Below, in pieces: positions 57,335 to 64,000 of a DNA stretch of 64,000 nucleotides. A program made the translations under genes and the position numbers. Below the pieces are notes generated by a model that was not told the origin of the DNA, searched no databases, and saw nothing but the letters and a program-made list of their open reading frames with translations. This DNA comes from Betaproteobacteria bacterium SCN1 (GTDB lineage: Bacteria > Pseudomonadota > Gammaproteobacteria > Burkholderiales > Thiobacillaceae). How positions within the stretch are numbered: position 1 is the stretch's first letter; every line of letters starts with the position of its first letter. The DNA is taken from the NCBI GenBank assembly GCA_008923315.1, contig WBSF01000007.1:62001-126000 (forward strand). The letters are read 5' to 3'.

Positions 57335-59470
57335 TTACAGCGTATTCGGTTTGACCGGACAGAACAGATCGTTCTGGGCTGACTCACCCAGGCGTTCGTA
57401 AATGGCAGTGATCGCCTGCGCCTCGGTGGCGAAAATGTTCTCCTCGCCCACGGCTTCGATCAGGCCGGTCTGCCGCATCACGCCCATCACCTGGCGCTTG
57501 AGGCCGGAGAATACCAGCATCACGCCGGCCGCGCGCAAACGTTCGACGAGGTGATGGATGATTTCCTCGCCCGAGGCATCGAGCTGGTTGATCGCGTCGC
57601 CCACAATGAGAACGGCGCGTGTGCTGGGGCGCTCGGCCAGCGCTTCGAGCACGGCATCCTCGAAATAGGACACGTTGGCGAAATACAGCGAACCGTCGAA
57701 ACGCATGGCCATTACGTGCGGCGATGTCGGCAGGCCCGGATTCACACTGATGTCACGCAGGGTGCCGTCGCCGTAGCGGCCGAGCAGCGCGACGCGGGGC
57801 TTCATCGTGCGCAGCAGGAAAAGCGTGATGGCAAGCCCCGCACCGACCAGGATGCCGGTGTCCAGATGCGGCGCAAACAGTATGGTGGCGAAGAAAGTGA
57901 CAATCGAGGCGATGCCGTCGTGCTTGTGGGCCTTCCAGGCGTGCCGGATCGCTTCGATGTTGACCAGGCCGCCGACCGCCATGATGATGATCGCCGCCAG
58001 CACGGCCTGCGGCAGATGGTAGAGCAGGGGCGTCAGGAACAGCAGCGTGATGAGCACGATAAGCACCGTGAACACGGCCGACAGACCGGACGTCGCCCCC
58101 ATGTTCATATTCACCGCCGTTCGCGAGAACGAACCGGAGGTGGGATAGGACTGCGTGAAGCTGCCGACGATGTTGCCCACCCCCTGGCCGATCAGTTCCT
58201 GGTTGGGATCGAGGCGCTGCTTGGTCTTGGCCGCCACCGCTTTGGCGATGGAGATCGCTTCCATGAAGCCGACCAGCGCAATGACGAGCGCGGCCGAGAA
58301 CATGGCCCCCAGCTTGTCGAGGTCGAAAGTGGGCAGGCTGACCTCGGGCAGGCCTTCGGGAATCGCGCCGACCACCTCGCCGCCGCCGACCAGCTTGAAG
58401 CCGTCCTTCTCGATCTTGCGGATGCTGTACCGGGCGGTGTCCCCCATGGACCCGGCCGCGACCGTGTCGGCCGGATAGACGCCCACGGTATTGCCGTCGC
58501 CATCGATCTGGCGCACCACCGGAATCTGCCGCAGCGCCTTGCGCTTGCCAGCCGCCTCGGCTTCGAAACGCGTCAGATCGATGCGCAGCAACGCAATGTC
58601 GGCGTCGAGCCGCACCGCCGCACTGCTTTCCCCTTCCGACTTCAAGGTCTGGGTCAGCGCGTCGTTCTTGTCGGAAATTTCACGCGTGAGCCGCGCCACT
58701 TCGCCATTCAGACGGGCGACATCCTCGACCTGCGCGCGCAGTTCCGGATCGGCAATGTGGGCAATCCGGCCCGAAGCGTTGCGCTCGAATCCCACGGCCC
58801 ACGAAATGAGCGTGGCCAGCACGACGACGATCAGCACGCCCGGCAGCTTGGGGGCGAAGCGCTTCATCAGCCACATCAGCGCAATGGCGCCCACCCCCAT
58901 CGCCAGCGTGGGCAAATGAGTGTCGCCCGCCTGCCGGAACACTGCGGAAATATCGCTGATGAACGATTCGCTGCGGGGCATCGACACGCCGAGTATCTTC
59001 GACAGCTGCGACAGCGCAATGATGATGGCTGCAGCATTGGTAAAGCCGACGATGACCGGATGCGACAGGAAATTGACGACCACGCCCAGCTTGAAGACGC
59101 CAAGGGAAAGCTGGATCACGCCCACCAGCAGGGTGAGCATGATGGCCAGCGCGATGAAATCGTCGCTGCCCGGCGCCGCCAGTGTGGCGATCGAAGACGC
59201 GGTCAGCAGCGACACCACGGCGACCGGGCCGGTCGCCAACTGGTTCGAAGATCCCCACATGGAGGCCACCGCCACCGGCAGGAAGGCCGCATACAGCCCG
59301 TAGTAGGCCGGCAGGCCGGCAAGCTGTGCATACGCCATCGACTGCGGAATCAGCACCAGCGCGACCGTCAGGCCGGCGAGCAGGTTGATCTTGACGTCGC
59401 TCCCACTGATCGGGAACCAGCGCAGAAAAGGGAAATAACGGCTCAGCTTGGCGAATTTCAGCATAGGCAT
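57335..59470 (-). CDS. SulP-family transporter with coiled-coil insertion and STAS domain
   Basis: The 711-residue protein is a paralogue of the protein at 54067-56142. It has the SulP core (VLIPQSMAYAQLAGLPAYYG, then HPVIVGFTNAAAIIIALSQ) and about 140 inserted residues (about 237-375) with a coiled coil (RLNGEVARLTREISDKNDAL) and a small beta region. The second membrane half continues from ALVGFMEAISIAKAVAAKT and DPNQELIGQGVGNIVGSF, and a STAS domain follows with VLIVGDAINQLDASGEE. A possible bicarbonate or sulfate importer. It is divergent from the LCIB-like carbonic anhydrase gene and leads an operon with the protease and small gene. A downstream ATG at 59464 is an alternative start. Confidence 0.9.
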   Translation of the reverse strand: MPMLKFAKLSRYFPFLRWFPISGSDVKINLLAGLTVALVLIPQSMAYAQLAGLPAYYGLYAAFLPVAVASMWGSSNQLATGPVAVVSLLTASSIATLAAPGSDDFIALAIMLTLLVGVIQLSLGVFKLGVVVNFLSHPVIVGFTNAAAIIIALSQLSKILGVSMPRSESFISDISAVFRQAGDTHLPTLAMGVGAIALMWLMKRFAPKLPGVLIVVVLATLISWAVGFERNASGRIAHIADPELRAQVEDVARLNGEVARLTREISDKNDALTQTLKSEGESSAAVRLDADIALLRIDLTRFEAEAAGKRKALRQIPVVRQIDGDGNTVGVYPADTVAAGSMGDTARYSIRKIEKDGFKLVGGGEVVGAIPEGLPEVSLPTFDLDKLGAMFSAALVIALVGFMEAISIAKAVAAKTKQRLDPNQELIGQGVGNIVGSFTQSYPTSGSFSRTAVNMNMGATSGLSAVFTVLIVLITLLFLTPLLYHLPQAVLAAIIIMAVGGLVNIEAIRHAWKAHKHDGIASIVTFFATILFAPHLDTGILVGAGLAITLFLLRTMKPRVALLGRYGDGTLRDISVNPGLPTSPHVMAMRFDGSLYFANVSYFEDAVLEALAERPSTRAVLIVGDAINQLDASGEEIIHHLVERLRAAGVMLVFSGLKRQVMGVMRQTGLIEAVGEENIFATEAQAITAIYERLGESAQNDLFCPVKPNTL

Positions 59471-59564
59471 ACGCCCGTGCCGGACGCCCGACGCAGGCCT
59501 TTCAATTTGAATTGTATTGATAAAATCTTGTTATTATATCAGCCATTACTGATGTTTCCTTGAC

Positions 59565-60710
59565 ATGTTTTCCGATCCTGCAGCCGTTCCCAGTGCGCTC
59601 GCCAGCTTCCGCCTCGAAGACCGGATGCTCTGCTACAACACATTCATTCCCAAGCTTTACAACTGGTGTCTGTCGCTGGGATTCACCCCGGGCAAGATCG
59701 TGCCCTCGCGCGCCTTTTGTTCGGATGAGTCGCAGGGTTTTCCGATCATCCTGATCACCAAGCACTTCGGCGCCTTTCCGTTCAATCACGGCCGCGTCGG
59801 CGGAATCGTCTCAACGGACCGGCACGCGCCCCACGCCGACCACGCCAAGGATCTCGTGCTCGTGCAGGCCAGCCATGTAGGCTACGAACCCGAAACGGGC
59901 GATTTCGGCACCTATCGTCGCCTGCACACCACGGACGCGCACCACAGCTGCAGCTGCGGCAAGATCGGCCGCATCATCGAGTGGTACGCTCGGGAATACG
60001 CGTACGCAAGCGAGAACGTCCGCCTGCTGCGACACGAAGGCCAGCTCGCCGTGCTGATCGACTACATGCTGATCGCGCGCCAGCGCCAGGAAGGTCTCTT
60101 TCTTCATGCCACGCGCCTGGTTGCCGGCGCCGAACGCGGCCAACCCCGTCCCGCCGCGACCCGCAGCACGGGCCATATATTTCTCGCCTCGCCCGACCTG
60201 ATCGCCCGGCTGGGCGAGGACGCCTGGCCTGTCGACGGCAGTATCGCCATCGGCAAACGTCTCGCAGCCGAGGATTTCTACTTCCGCCACAAGAGCGACA
60301 ACCCCGATCCCTTCCAGGATCAGCTCGAATCCAATCTCATCACGCCGATGCCCTGGATCCTGTCGTCCAGGCATCCCCTGCTCACCGCGGCCTGCGCCAA
60401 TACGCTGGCGGAGTTCGAACGGACTTACCGCAGCCTGGTCCAGACCCCGGCGATGGCGGGCCGCAATCTGATTTTCCTCTCCGGGCTCAACATCGACATC
60501 TCGCCGCTGCCGGGCGACGAATTCCCGCAAACCAAGTTCGTGCCCTGGGCGGCCTTCGTGCAGCACGCCAACGGCCACCGGGAAATTCTGGAGCAGGACC
60601 AGCTGTTCGAGACGCTCTCACGCGCTTCGCGCGACAACCCCGCACAGATGGACCTGGAAAAGGCGCTCGCGCACATGAGCCAGAAGCGCGACACCGCCGT
60701 GCAGTTCTGA
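59565..60710 (+). CDS. LCIB/C-like beta-type carbonic anhydrase
   Basis: The 381-residue soluble protein resembles the LCIB/LCIC family of carbonic anhydrases, known from algal CO2-concentrating systems and some bacteria. The LCIB-type signature is visible in order: FCSDE (Cys52, Asp54), HFGAFPFNHGRVGG (about 67-80), VSTDRHAPHADH, SHVGYEPETGDFGTYRRLH (His104, Arg118/119), and HHSCSCGK (Cys129 and Cys131). Cys52, His104 and one of Cys129/131 are candidate zinc ligands, and the Asp-Arg pair fits beta-CA chemistry. The C-terminal ~230 residues are outside the core. It sits between two SulP genes, divergent from one. Enzyme activity is unproven. Confidence 0.75.
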   Translation: MFSDPAAVPSALASFRLEDRMLCYNTFIPKLYNWCLSLGFTPGKIVPSRAFCSDESQGFPIILITKHFGAFPFNHGRVGGIVSTDRHAPHADHAKDLVLVQASHVGYEPETGDFGTYRRLHTTDAHHSCSCGKIGRIIEWYAREYAYASENVRLLRHEGQLAVLIDYMLIARQRQEGLFLHATRLVAGAERGQPRPAATRSTGHIFLASPDLIARLGEDAWPVDGSIAIGKRLAAEDFYFRHKSDNPDPFQDQLESNLITPMPWILSSRHPLLTAACANTLAEFERTYRSLVQTPAMAGRNLIFLSGLNIDISPLPGDEFPQTKFVPWAAFVQHANGHREILEQDQLFETLSRASRDNPAQMDLEKALAHMSQKRDTAVQF

Positions 60711-60736
60711 TTCCGCCCCCGCGCGTCCCGAACGCC

Positions 60737-60910
60737 TCAGCTTCCCTGACCCGACGGCTGCCACTGCACGCCGTGCTGATCCAGATACTGGCGGATCATC
60801 TGACGCACCACCTGCGACGGCGTCAGGTCCTGCCGCGCACAAAGCGCCTCGAACGCCTTTTTCTTGGCCGGATCAAGCAACACGGTCAGACGCGCCGTCT
60901 TGGTTTCCAT
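60737..60910 (-). CDS. Ribbon-helix-helix (CopG-family) regulator
   Basis: The 57-residue protein reads METKTARLTVLLDPAKKKAF and then LTPSQVVRQMIRQYLDQHG, a typical RHH fold with a beta strand (ARLTVLLD) and two helices. GGGAG lies before the ATG at 60910. The upstream direct repeats at 60932-60967 fit cooperative RHH binding. It is convergent with the carbonic anhydrase gene and divergent from the next SulP gene, so it likely represses itself and that SulP gene. It is not followed by a toxin gene. Confidence 0.85.
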   Translation of the reverse strand: METKTARLTVLLDPAKKKAFEALCARQDLTPSQVVRQMIRQYLDQHGVQWQPSGQGS

Positions 60911-60931
60911 CGTCCGCTCCCTATCCATTTG

Positions 60932-60986
60932 ACTTAACACCCATATATTTAACTTAATACCCATATAATTATCACGTGATTATAAT
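60932..60986. promoter_or_regulatory. Operator/promoter region between RHH and SulP genes
   Basis: Direct repeats ACTTAACACCCATATA (60932-60947) and ACTTAATACCCATATA (60952-60967) differ at one base and are spaced 20 bp apart. They are followed by the palindrome ATCACGTGAT (60971-60980) and a TATAAT -10-like box (60981-60986) pointing toward SulP. This AT-rich island is unlike the GC-rich neighbourhood. Confidence 0.65.
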
Positions 60987-61021
60987 GTGAGGCACATAAT
61001 AACCTTGCTTGAGCGCATGCC

Positions 61022-62650
61022 ATGATCGCCTTTGTCGAAGCCTACCGCGCCGGTCTGATGGCACGGACATACTGGCTCCCCAACCTGGCCGCAGGCCTGG
61101 TCGTCGGCGTCGTGGCATTGCCGCTGGCAATGGCCTTCGCCATCGCCAGCGGTGCACGCCCCGAACAGGGACTCTACACGGCAATCATCGCTGGCGCGCT
61201 GGTCTCCATTTTCGGCGGCAGTCGTGTCCAGATTGCCGGACCCACCGGCGCCTTCATCGCACTGCTATCGGTCATCACCGCACAACACGGCATCGTCGGC
61301 CTGCAAGTCGCCACCCTGATGGCCGGGCTCATCCTGCTGGTGATGGGCATGGCGCGCATGGGAGCGGTCATCCGCTACATTCCTGCCCCCGTCATCGTCG
61401 GCTTCACCTCCGGCATTGCAGTGATCATTTTCGTAGGCCAATGGCGCGATTTCCTGGGCCTGCCTGCAGTGGCGGGCGAGCATTTCCACGAAAAAGTCTG
61501 GTCCCTGCTGCGCGTCATGCCGCAGTTCGACCCGGCGACGACCCTGGTCGGCCTTGTCACGCTGGCACTGGTTCTGTACGCACCGCGCCTGCCGGGCCTC
61601 CGACGCATACCCGGTCCGCTGACGGCGATGGTTGCGGTGACCGCCGGCGTCGTCGCGCTCCAGCTCGACAACGTCGCCACCATCGGCAGCGCATTCGGCG
61701 GCATTCCTTCGACTCTGCCTGCGCCAGCCTTGCCCAGCGTCGATTTCACGCAGATCGTCACCCTGATCGGACCGGCGTTCACCATCGCCATGCTCGGCGC
61801 CATCGAGTCGCTGCTGTCGGCGGTGGTTGCCGACGGCATGGCCGGCACGCGCCACGACTCGAACCAGGAACTCGTCGGCCAGGGTATCGCCAACGTCGTG
61901 GCCCCCCTGTTCGGCGGTTTCGCTGCGACCGGCGCCATTGCCCGTACCGCCACCAACATCCGCAACGGCGCGACCGGCCCGCTCGCGGGGGTGGTCCATG
62001 CCGGCGTACTGGTCGCGGTGATCCTGTTTCTCGCGCCGCTCGCCGAATACATCCCGCTGGCCACGCTGGCCGCCATTCTGTTCGTGGTGGCATGGAACAT
62101 GAGCGAGGTCGGCCACTTCGCGCACATTCTCAACAAGGCGCCGCGCGCCGACCGGGTGATTCTCGTCATCACCTTCGTGCTGACCGTATTCGCCGATCTT
62201 GTCGTCGCCGTCAACGTTGGCGTGCTGCTGGCCGTACTCCACGTCATCCGCCGCATGACCGAGACCTTCGACGCGCGTCCGGCCGACGACAAGCTGCTGG
62301 CCCGCCACGGCATCGACAAGCTGCCCGCGGATACACTGGTCTACGACATCGAAGGACCGCTGTTTTTCGGCGCCGTGGAGAATCTCGAACGCGCCTTGCT
62401 CTCGACCCGCACCGATCCCAGAATTCTGATCATCCGGATGCGGCTCGTACCCTTCATGGACATCACCGGCATCCAGACGCTGGAGAACGTGATCGCCAAA
62501 CTCACCCGGCGGGGCATCGAGGTGGTCATTTGCGAAACCAACACGCGCGTGCGGCACAAGCTTGAAAAGGCCGGCGTGCTGGGACAGCCCGGTGGCACGC
62601 GATACGCGAAGGATCTGGTCGAGGCGGTCGGCATGGCACCGGCCGCCTGA
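61022..62650 (+). CDS. SulP-family transporter (DauA/BicA-like)
   Basis: The 542-residue protein is a compact SulP transporter: about 12 membrane segments with VVALPLAMAFAIASGA, PEQGLYTAIIAGAL, NQELVGQGIANVVAPLFGGF, and a C-terminal STAS domain (about 430-540, DIEGPLFFGAVENLE). It lacks the coiled-coil insert of the two longer paralogues. DauA carries C4-dicarboxylates and BicA bicarbonate; the local setting (carbonic anhydrase-like, BMC, CbbO) makes bicarbonate likely. It starts with an ATG about 35 bp after the -10-like box and ends 14 bp before the stop of the convergent BMC gene. Confidence 0.92.
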   Translation: MIAFVEAYRAGLMARTYWLPNLAAGLVVGVVALPLAMAFAIASGARPEQGLYTAIIAGALVSIFGGSRVQIAGPTGAFIALLSVITAQHGIVGLQVATLMAGLILLVMGMARMGAVIRYIPAPVIVGFTSGIAVIIFVGQWRDFLGLPAVAGEHFHEKVWSLLRVMPQFDPATTLVGLVTLALVLYAPRLPGLRRIPGPLTAMVAVTAGVVALQLDNVATIGSAFGGIPSTLPAPALPSVDFTQIVTLIGPAFTIAMLGAIESLLSAVVADGMAGTRHDSNQELVGQGIANVVAPLFGGFAATGAIARTATNIRNGATGPLAGVVHAGVLVAVILFLAPLAEYIPLATLAAILFVVAWNMSEVGHFAHILNKAPRADRVILVITFVLTVFADLVVAVNVGVLLAVLHVIRRMTETFDARPADDKLLARHGIDKLPADTLVYDIEGPLFFGAVENLERALLSTRTDPRILIIRMRLVPFMDITGIQTLENVIAKLTRRGIEVVICETNTRVRHKLEKAGVLGQPGGTRYAKDLVEAVGMAPAA

Positions 62651-62664
62651 CACCCGCGACGCCG

Positions 62665-63300
62665 TCAGCCGTGCGGACTGCGCGCGCGCAGGTTGAGTTG
62701 CTCGATCGCCCTGATCGCCGCCGCCTGCGCGGCTTCCGCCTCGGCTTCCGATCCCATCATCGTGAGCCGGCCGAAGTTGCCGAAGGCTTTCACGTCGACC
62801 AGCGTGATGTGGGCCCCCTTCTCCGCCTCGTTCGCGGCGTAGACGATGTAGCCCGCCGGTTCGACTTCGAGAATGAACATGCTCTTGCCGGGCAGGATCA
62901 TGGAGCCCTTGCGCATCTGCCGGTTGATCAACGTCGTGTGGTCGGGCGTGATCCCGCGGATGATCTCGTTCCACGCGACCTGGCAGGGCAGGCGCGCCTC
63001 GACCGTGGTATTGAGCTGCCGGAGAATGATGTCGCCAGCCTCCTGCACTTCGCTCTGGTTGCGGTAATGGATTTCCATCGAACCGAAGGAACGTTCCACC
63101 ACCTGTTCGCCCAGGTGAACATTGGTTTCCTTCAGCGCGATGTCCGACAGCCGGTGCACGGCCATGCCGGGCGCAACCTCAATCCACATGCAGGCATCCC
63201 CCGGCACCGGCAGGAAACCCTGCGAAGAGGTGGCGAGATACGACGCCAGCTGCGGTTGCAGCGAATCGATGAAGACGAAGGCGCGCAGATTGACTTTCAT
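62665..63300 (-). CDS. Tandem BMC-domain protein (BMC-T-like microcompartment shell component)
   Basis: The 211-residue protein shows an internal duplication of a BMC-like pattern. Half 1 has [20 protein letters not shown], then [20 protein letters not shown], then [14 protein letters not shown]. Half 2 has [20 protein letters not shown], then [20 protein letters not shown], then [19 protein letters not shown]. Each half is about 100 residues, with extra N-terminal residues that fit the permuted BMC-T order of EutL/CsoS1D. Such trimers form large pores in carboxysome and other shells. The gene precedes cbbO on the minus strand (71 bp after its stop). No other shell gene is in the window. It might instead be a lone BMC protein. 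Confidence 0.72.
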   Translation of the reverse strand: MKVNLRAFVFIDSLQPQLASYLATSSQGFLPVPGDACMWIEVAPGMAVHRLSDIALKETNVHLGEQVVERSFGSMEIHYRNQSEVQEAGDIILRQLNTTVEARLPCQVAWNEIIRGITPDHTTLINRQMRKGSMILPGKSMFILEVEPAGYIVYAANEAEKGAHITLVDVKAFGNFGRLTMMGSEAEAEAAQAAAIRAIEQLNLRARSPHG

Positions 63301-63371
63301 GGCCGGCGATCAGACCCGGGCGACGCGGACAGGGCGCGCGATCATACCGCACGTCACCAGCATCCGGGCGC

Positions 63372-64000
63372 TCATTTCGTCAGTCCCATGTAAAGCATCG
63401 GCAGCTTCTCGGGCAGGCGCTCGAGGTGATCGATGACCGTGAAGTTCTTGGCGCCGAAGATGCGCGAGACATACTGGTCGGCGTGCGGATCGAGCGACAG
63501 TGCGTAGACGGTGACACCTTCGCGTGCCAGCTCTTCCACCGCACGCTTGGTGTCGTGGCGCAGGTATTGCGGATCGCGCGTGTCGTTGTCGGCGGGTTCG
63601 CCGTCGGTGATGACGAAACATACCTTGCGGGTTTTCGGCTGCTGCTTGAGCACCGCGCCGGCGTGCCGCAGGGCCGCGCCCATGCGCGTCGAGTACGACC
63701 CCTTCATGCCGGCGAGTCGCGCCTTCACCAGATCGTTGTACGGCTGGTCGAAATCCTTGAAGCGGTAGTAGTGCACGTCGTGACGGCCGTCAGAGCAGAA
63801 ACCGTGCAGCGCGAACGAATCGCCGATACGGTCCAGCGCGTCGGCCAGCAGCACGGTCGCCGCGCGGGTCAGGTCGATCACGCTGTAATCCTGGCCCTTG
63901 ACCTTGTCGTTCGACGATTCGGACATGTCGAGCAGCACCATCACCGCCAGATCGCGCAGGTTGCGCTTGTAGCGCATCATGATGCGGGTGTCGGGCTGCT
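63372..64000 (-). CDS. cbbO: CbbO-like (RuBisCO activase subunit, NorD family), C-terminal VWA domain, cut by window edge
   Basis: The frame is open to the right edge; 209 residues are visible and the first seven are QPDTRIM. It carries a von Willebrand A domain with the MIDAS motif DMSES in VMVLLDMSESSNDK, then the downstream TITDGE-like part (CFVITDGEPADND) and the C-terminal GAKNFTVIDHLERLPEKLP. NorD-type proteins and CbbO look alike here; the BMC gene and SulP neighbours favour CbbO, which works with the AAA+ protein CbbQ to reactivate RuBisCO. The N-terminal part and any cbbQ or cbbLS genes would lie outside the window. Confidence 0.82.
   Translation of the reverse strand, partial: QPDTRIMMRYKRNLRDLAVMVLLDMSESSNDKVKGQDYSVIDLTRAATVLLADALDRIGDSFALHGFCSDGRHDVHYYRFKDFDQPYNDLVKARLAGMKGSYSTRMGAALRHAGAVLKQQPKTRKVCFVITDGEPADNDTRDPQYLRHDTKRAVEELAREGVTVYALSLDPHADQYVSRIFGAKNFTVIDHLERLPEKLPMLYMGLTK

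Noticed and set aside
60932..60967. Start of a CRISPR array or iteron origin
   Set aside because: Only two repeat units with a 4 bp gap lie in a short promoter region; neither an array nor replication genes are present.
62665..63300. PII-like or SPFH-type protein
   Set aside because: The internal duplication with BMC-like helix/strand order fits BMC-T better than either fold, although a profile search is still needed.

Overview
The window is GC-rich, densely packed DNA with the gene content of a betaproteobacterium that probably fixes CO2. Supporting this are the yqgE-ruvX-pyrR-pyrB-pyrC'-lnt order, a non-catalytic dihydroorotase, the dut/coaBC/radC/rpmB/rpmG block, a fructose-1,6-bisphosphatase, and a CbbO-type (RuBisCO activase subunit) gene running off the right end. 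No rRNA, tRNA, CRISPR array or intact insertion sequence was recognised.

Layout. 1-1247 is the end of mpl. 1362-2755 is an AT-rich accessory gene between two inverted copies of a ~300 bp structured repeat; a third copy lies at 11881-12180 next to a HigBA toxin-antitoxin pair. 2795-6762 holds a DsrE-like pseudogene, cyanase and a nitrate/cyanate-type ABC transporter, all on the minus strand. A sigma54 activator (7078-8652) separates this from an OsmC / acyl-CoA-dehydrogenase-like / DUF302 / rubredoxin operon (8875-11219). Sigma54-like promoters lie on both sides of the activator, so it may control both operons. 12676-24644 holds YqiA, RNase II-like, TonB-like, fbp, an AraC-alkyltransferase fusion, an RND efflux pair with its TetR repressor, and a photolyase. 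24714-34490 is mostly housekeeping: pyrimidine synthesis, Lnt, a diguanylate cyclase, Dut, CoaBC, RadC, L28 and L33. 34586-46340 covers lipid and envelope functions (desaturase, MscS, FadL, acyl-CoA ligase), RsmB, AI-2E-type and TerC membrane proteins, HtpX, a NhaR-like regulator, a PIN protein and a thioredoxin.

46471-64000 is the most striking part. It encodes four SulP-family anion transporters, two two-component systems, a small UspA-like protein behind a sigma54 promoter, a cytoplasmic trypsin-like protease with a small partner, a protein with the signature of LCIB-type carbonic anhydrases, a ribbon-helix-helix regulator with direct-repeat operators, a tandem BMC-domain (microcompartment shell) protein, and the VWA domain of CbbO. 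Read together, this looks like an inorganic-carbon uptake and concentrating island beside a RuBisCO locus: SulP proteins would import bicarbonate, the LCIB-like enzyme would interconvert bicarbonate and CO2, CbbO (with CbbQ) would reactivate RuBisCO, and the BMC protein suggests a shell. The functional link is inference from families and neighbourhood; the gene content is read from the sequence.
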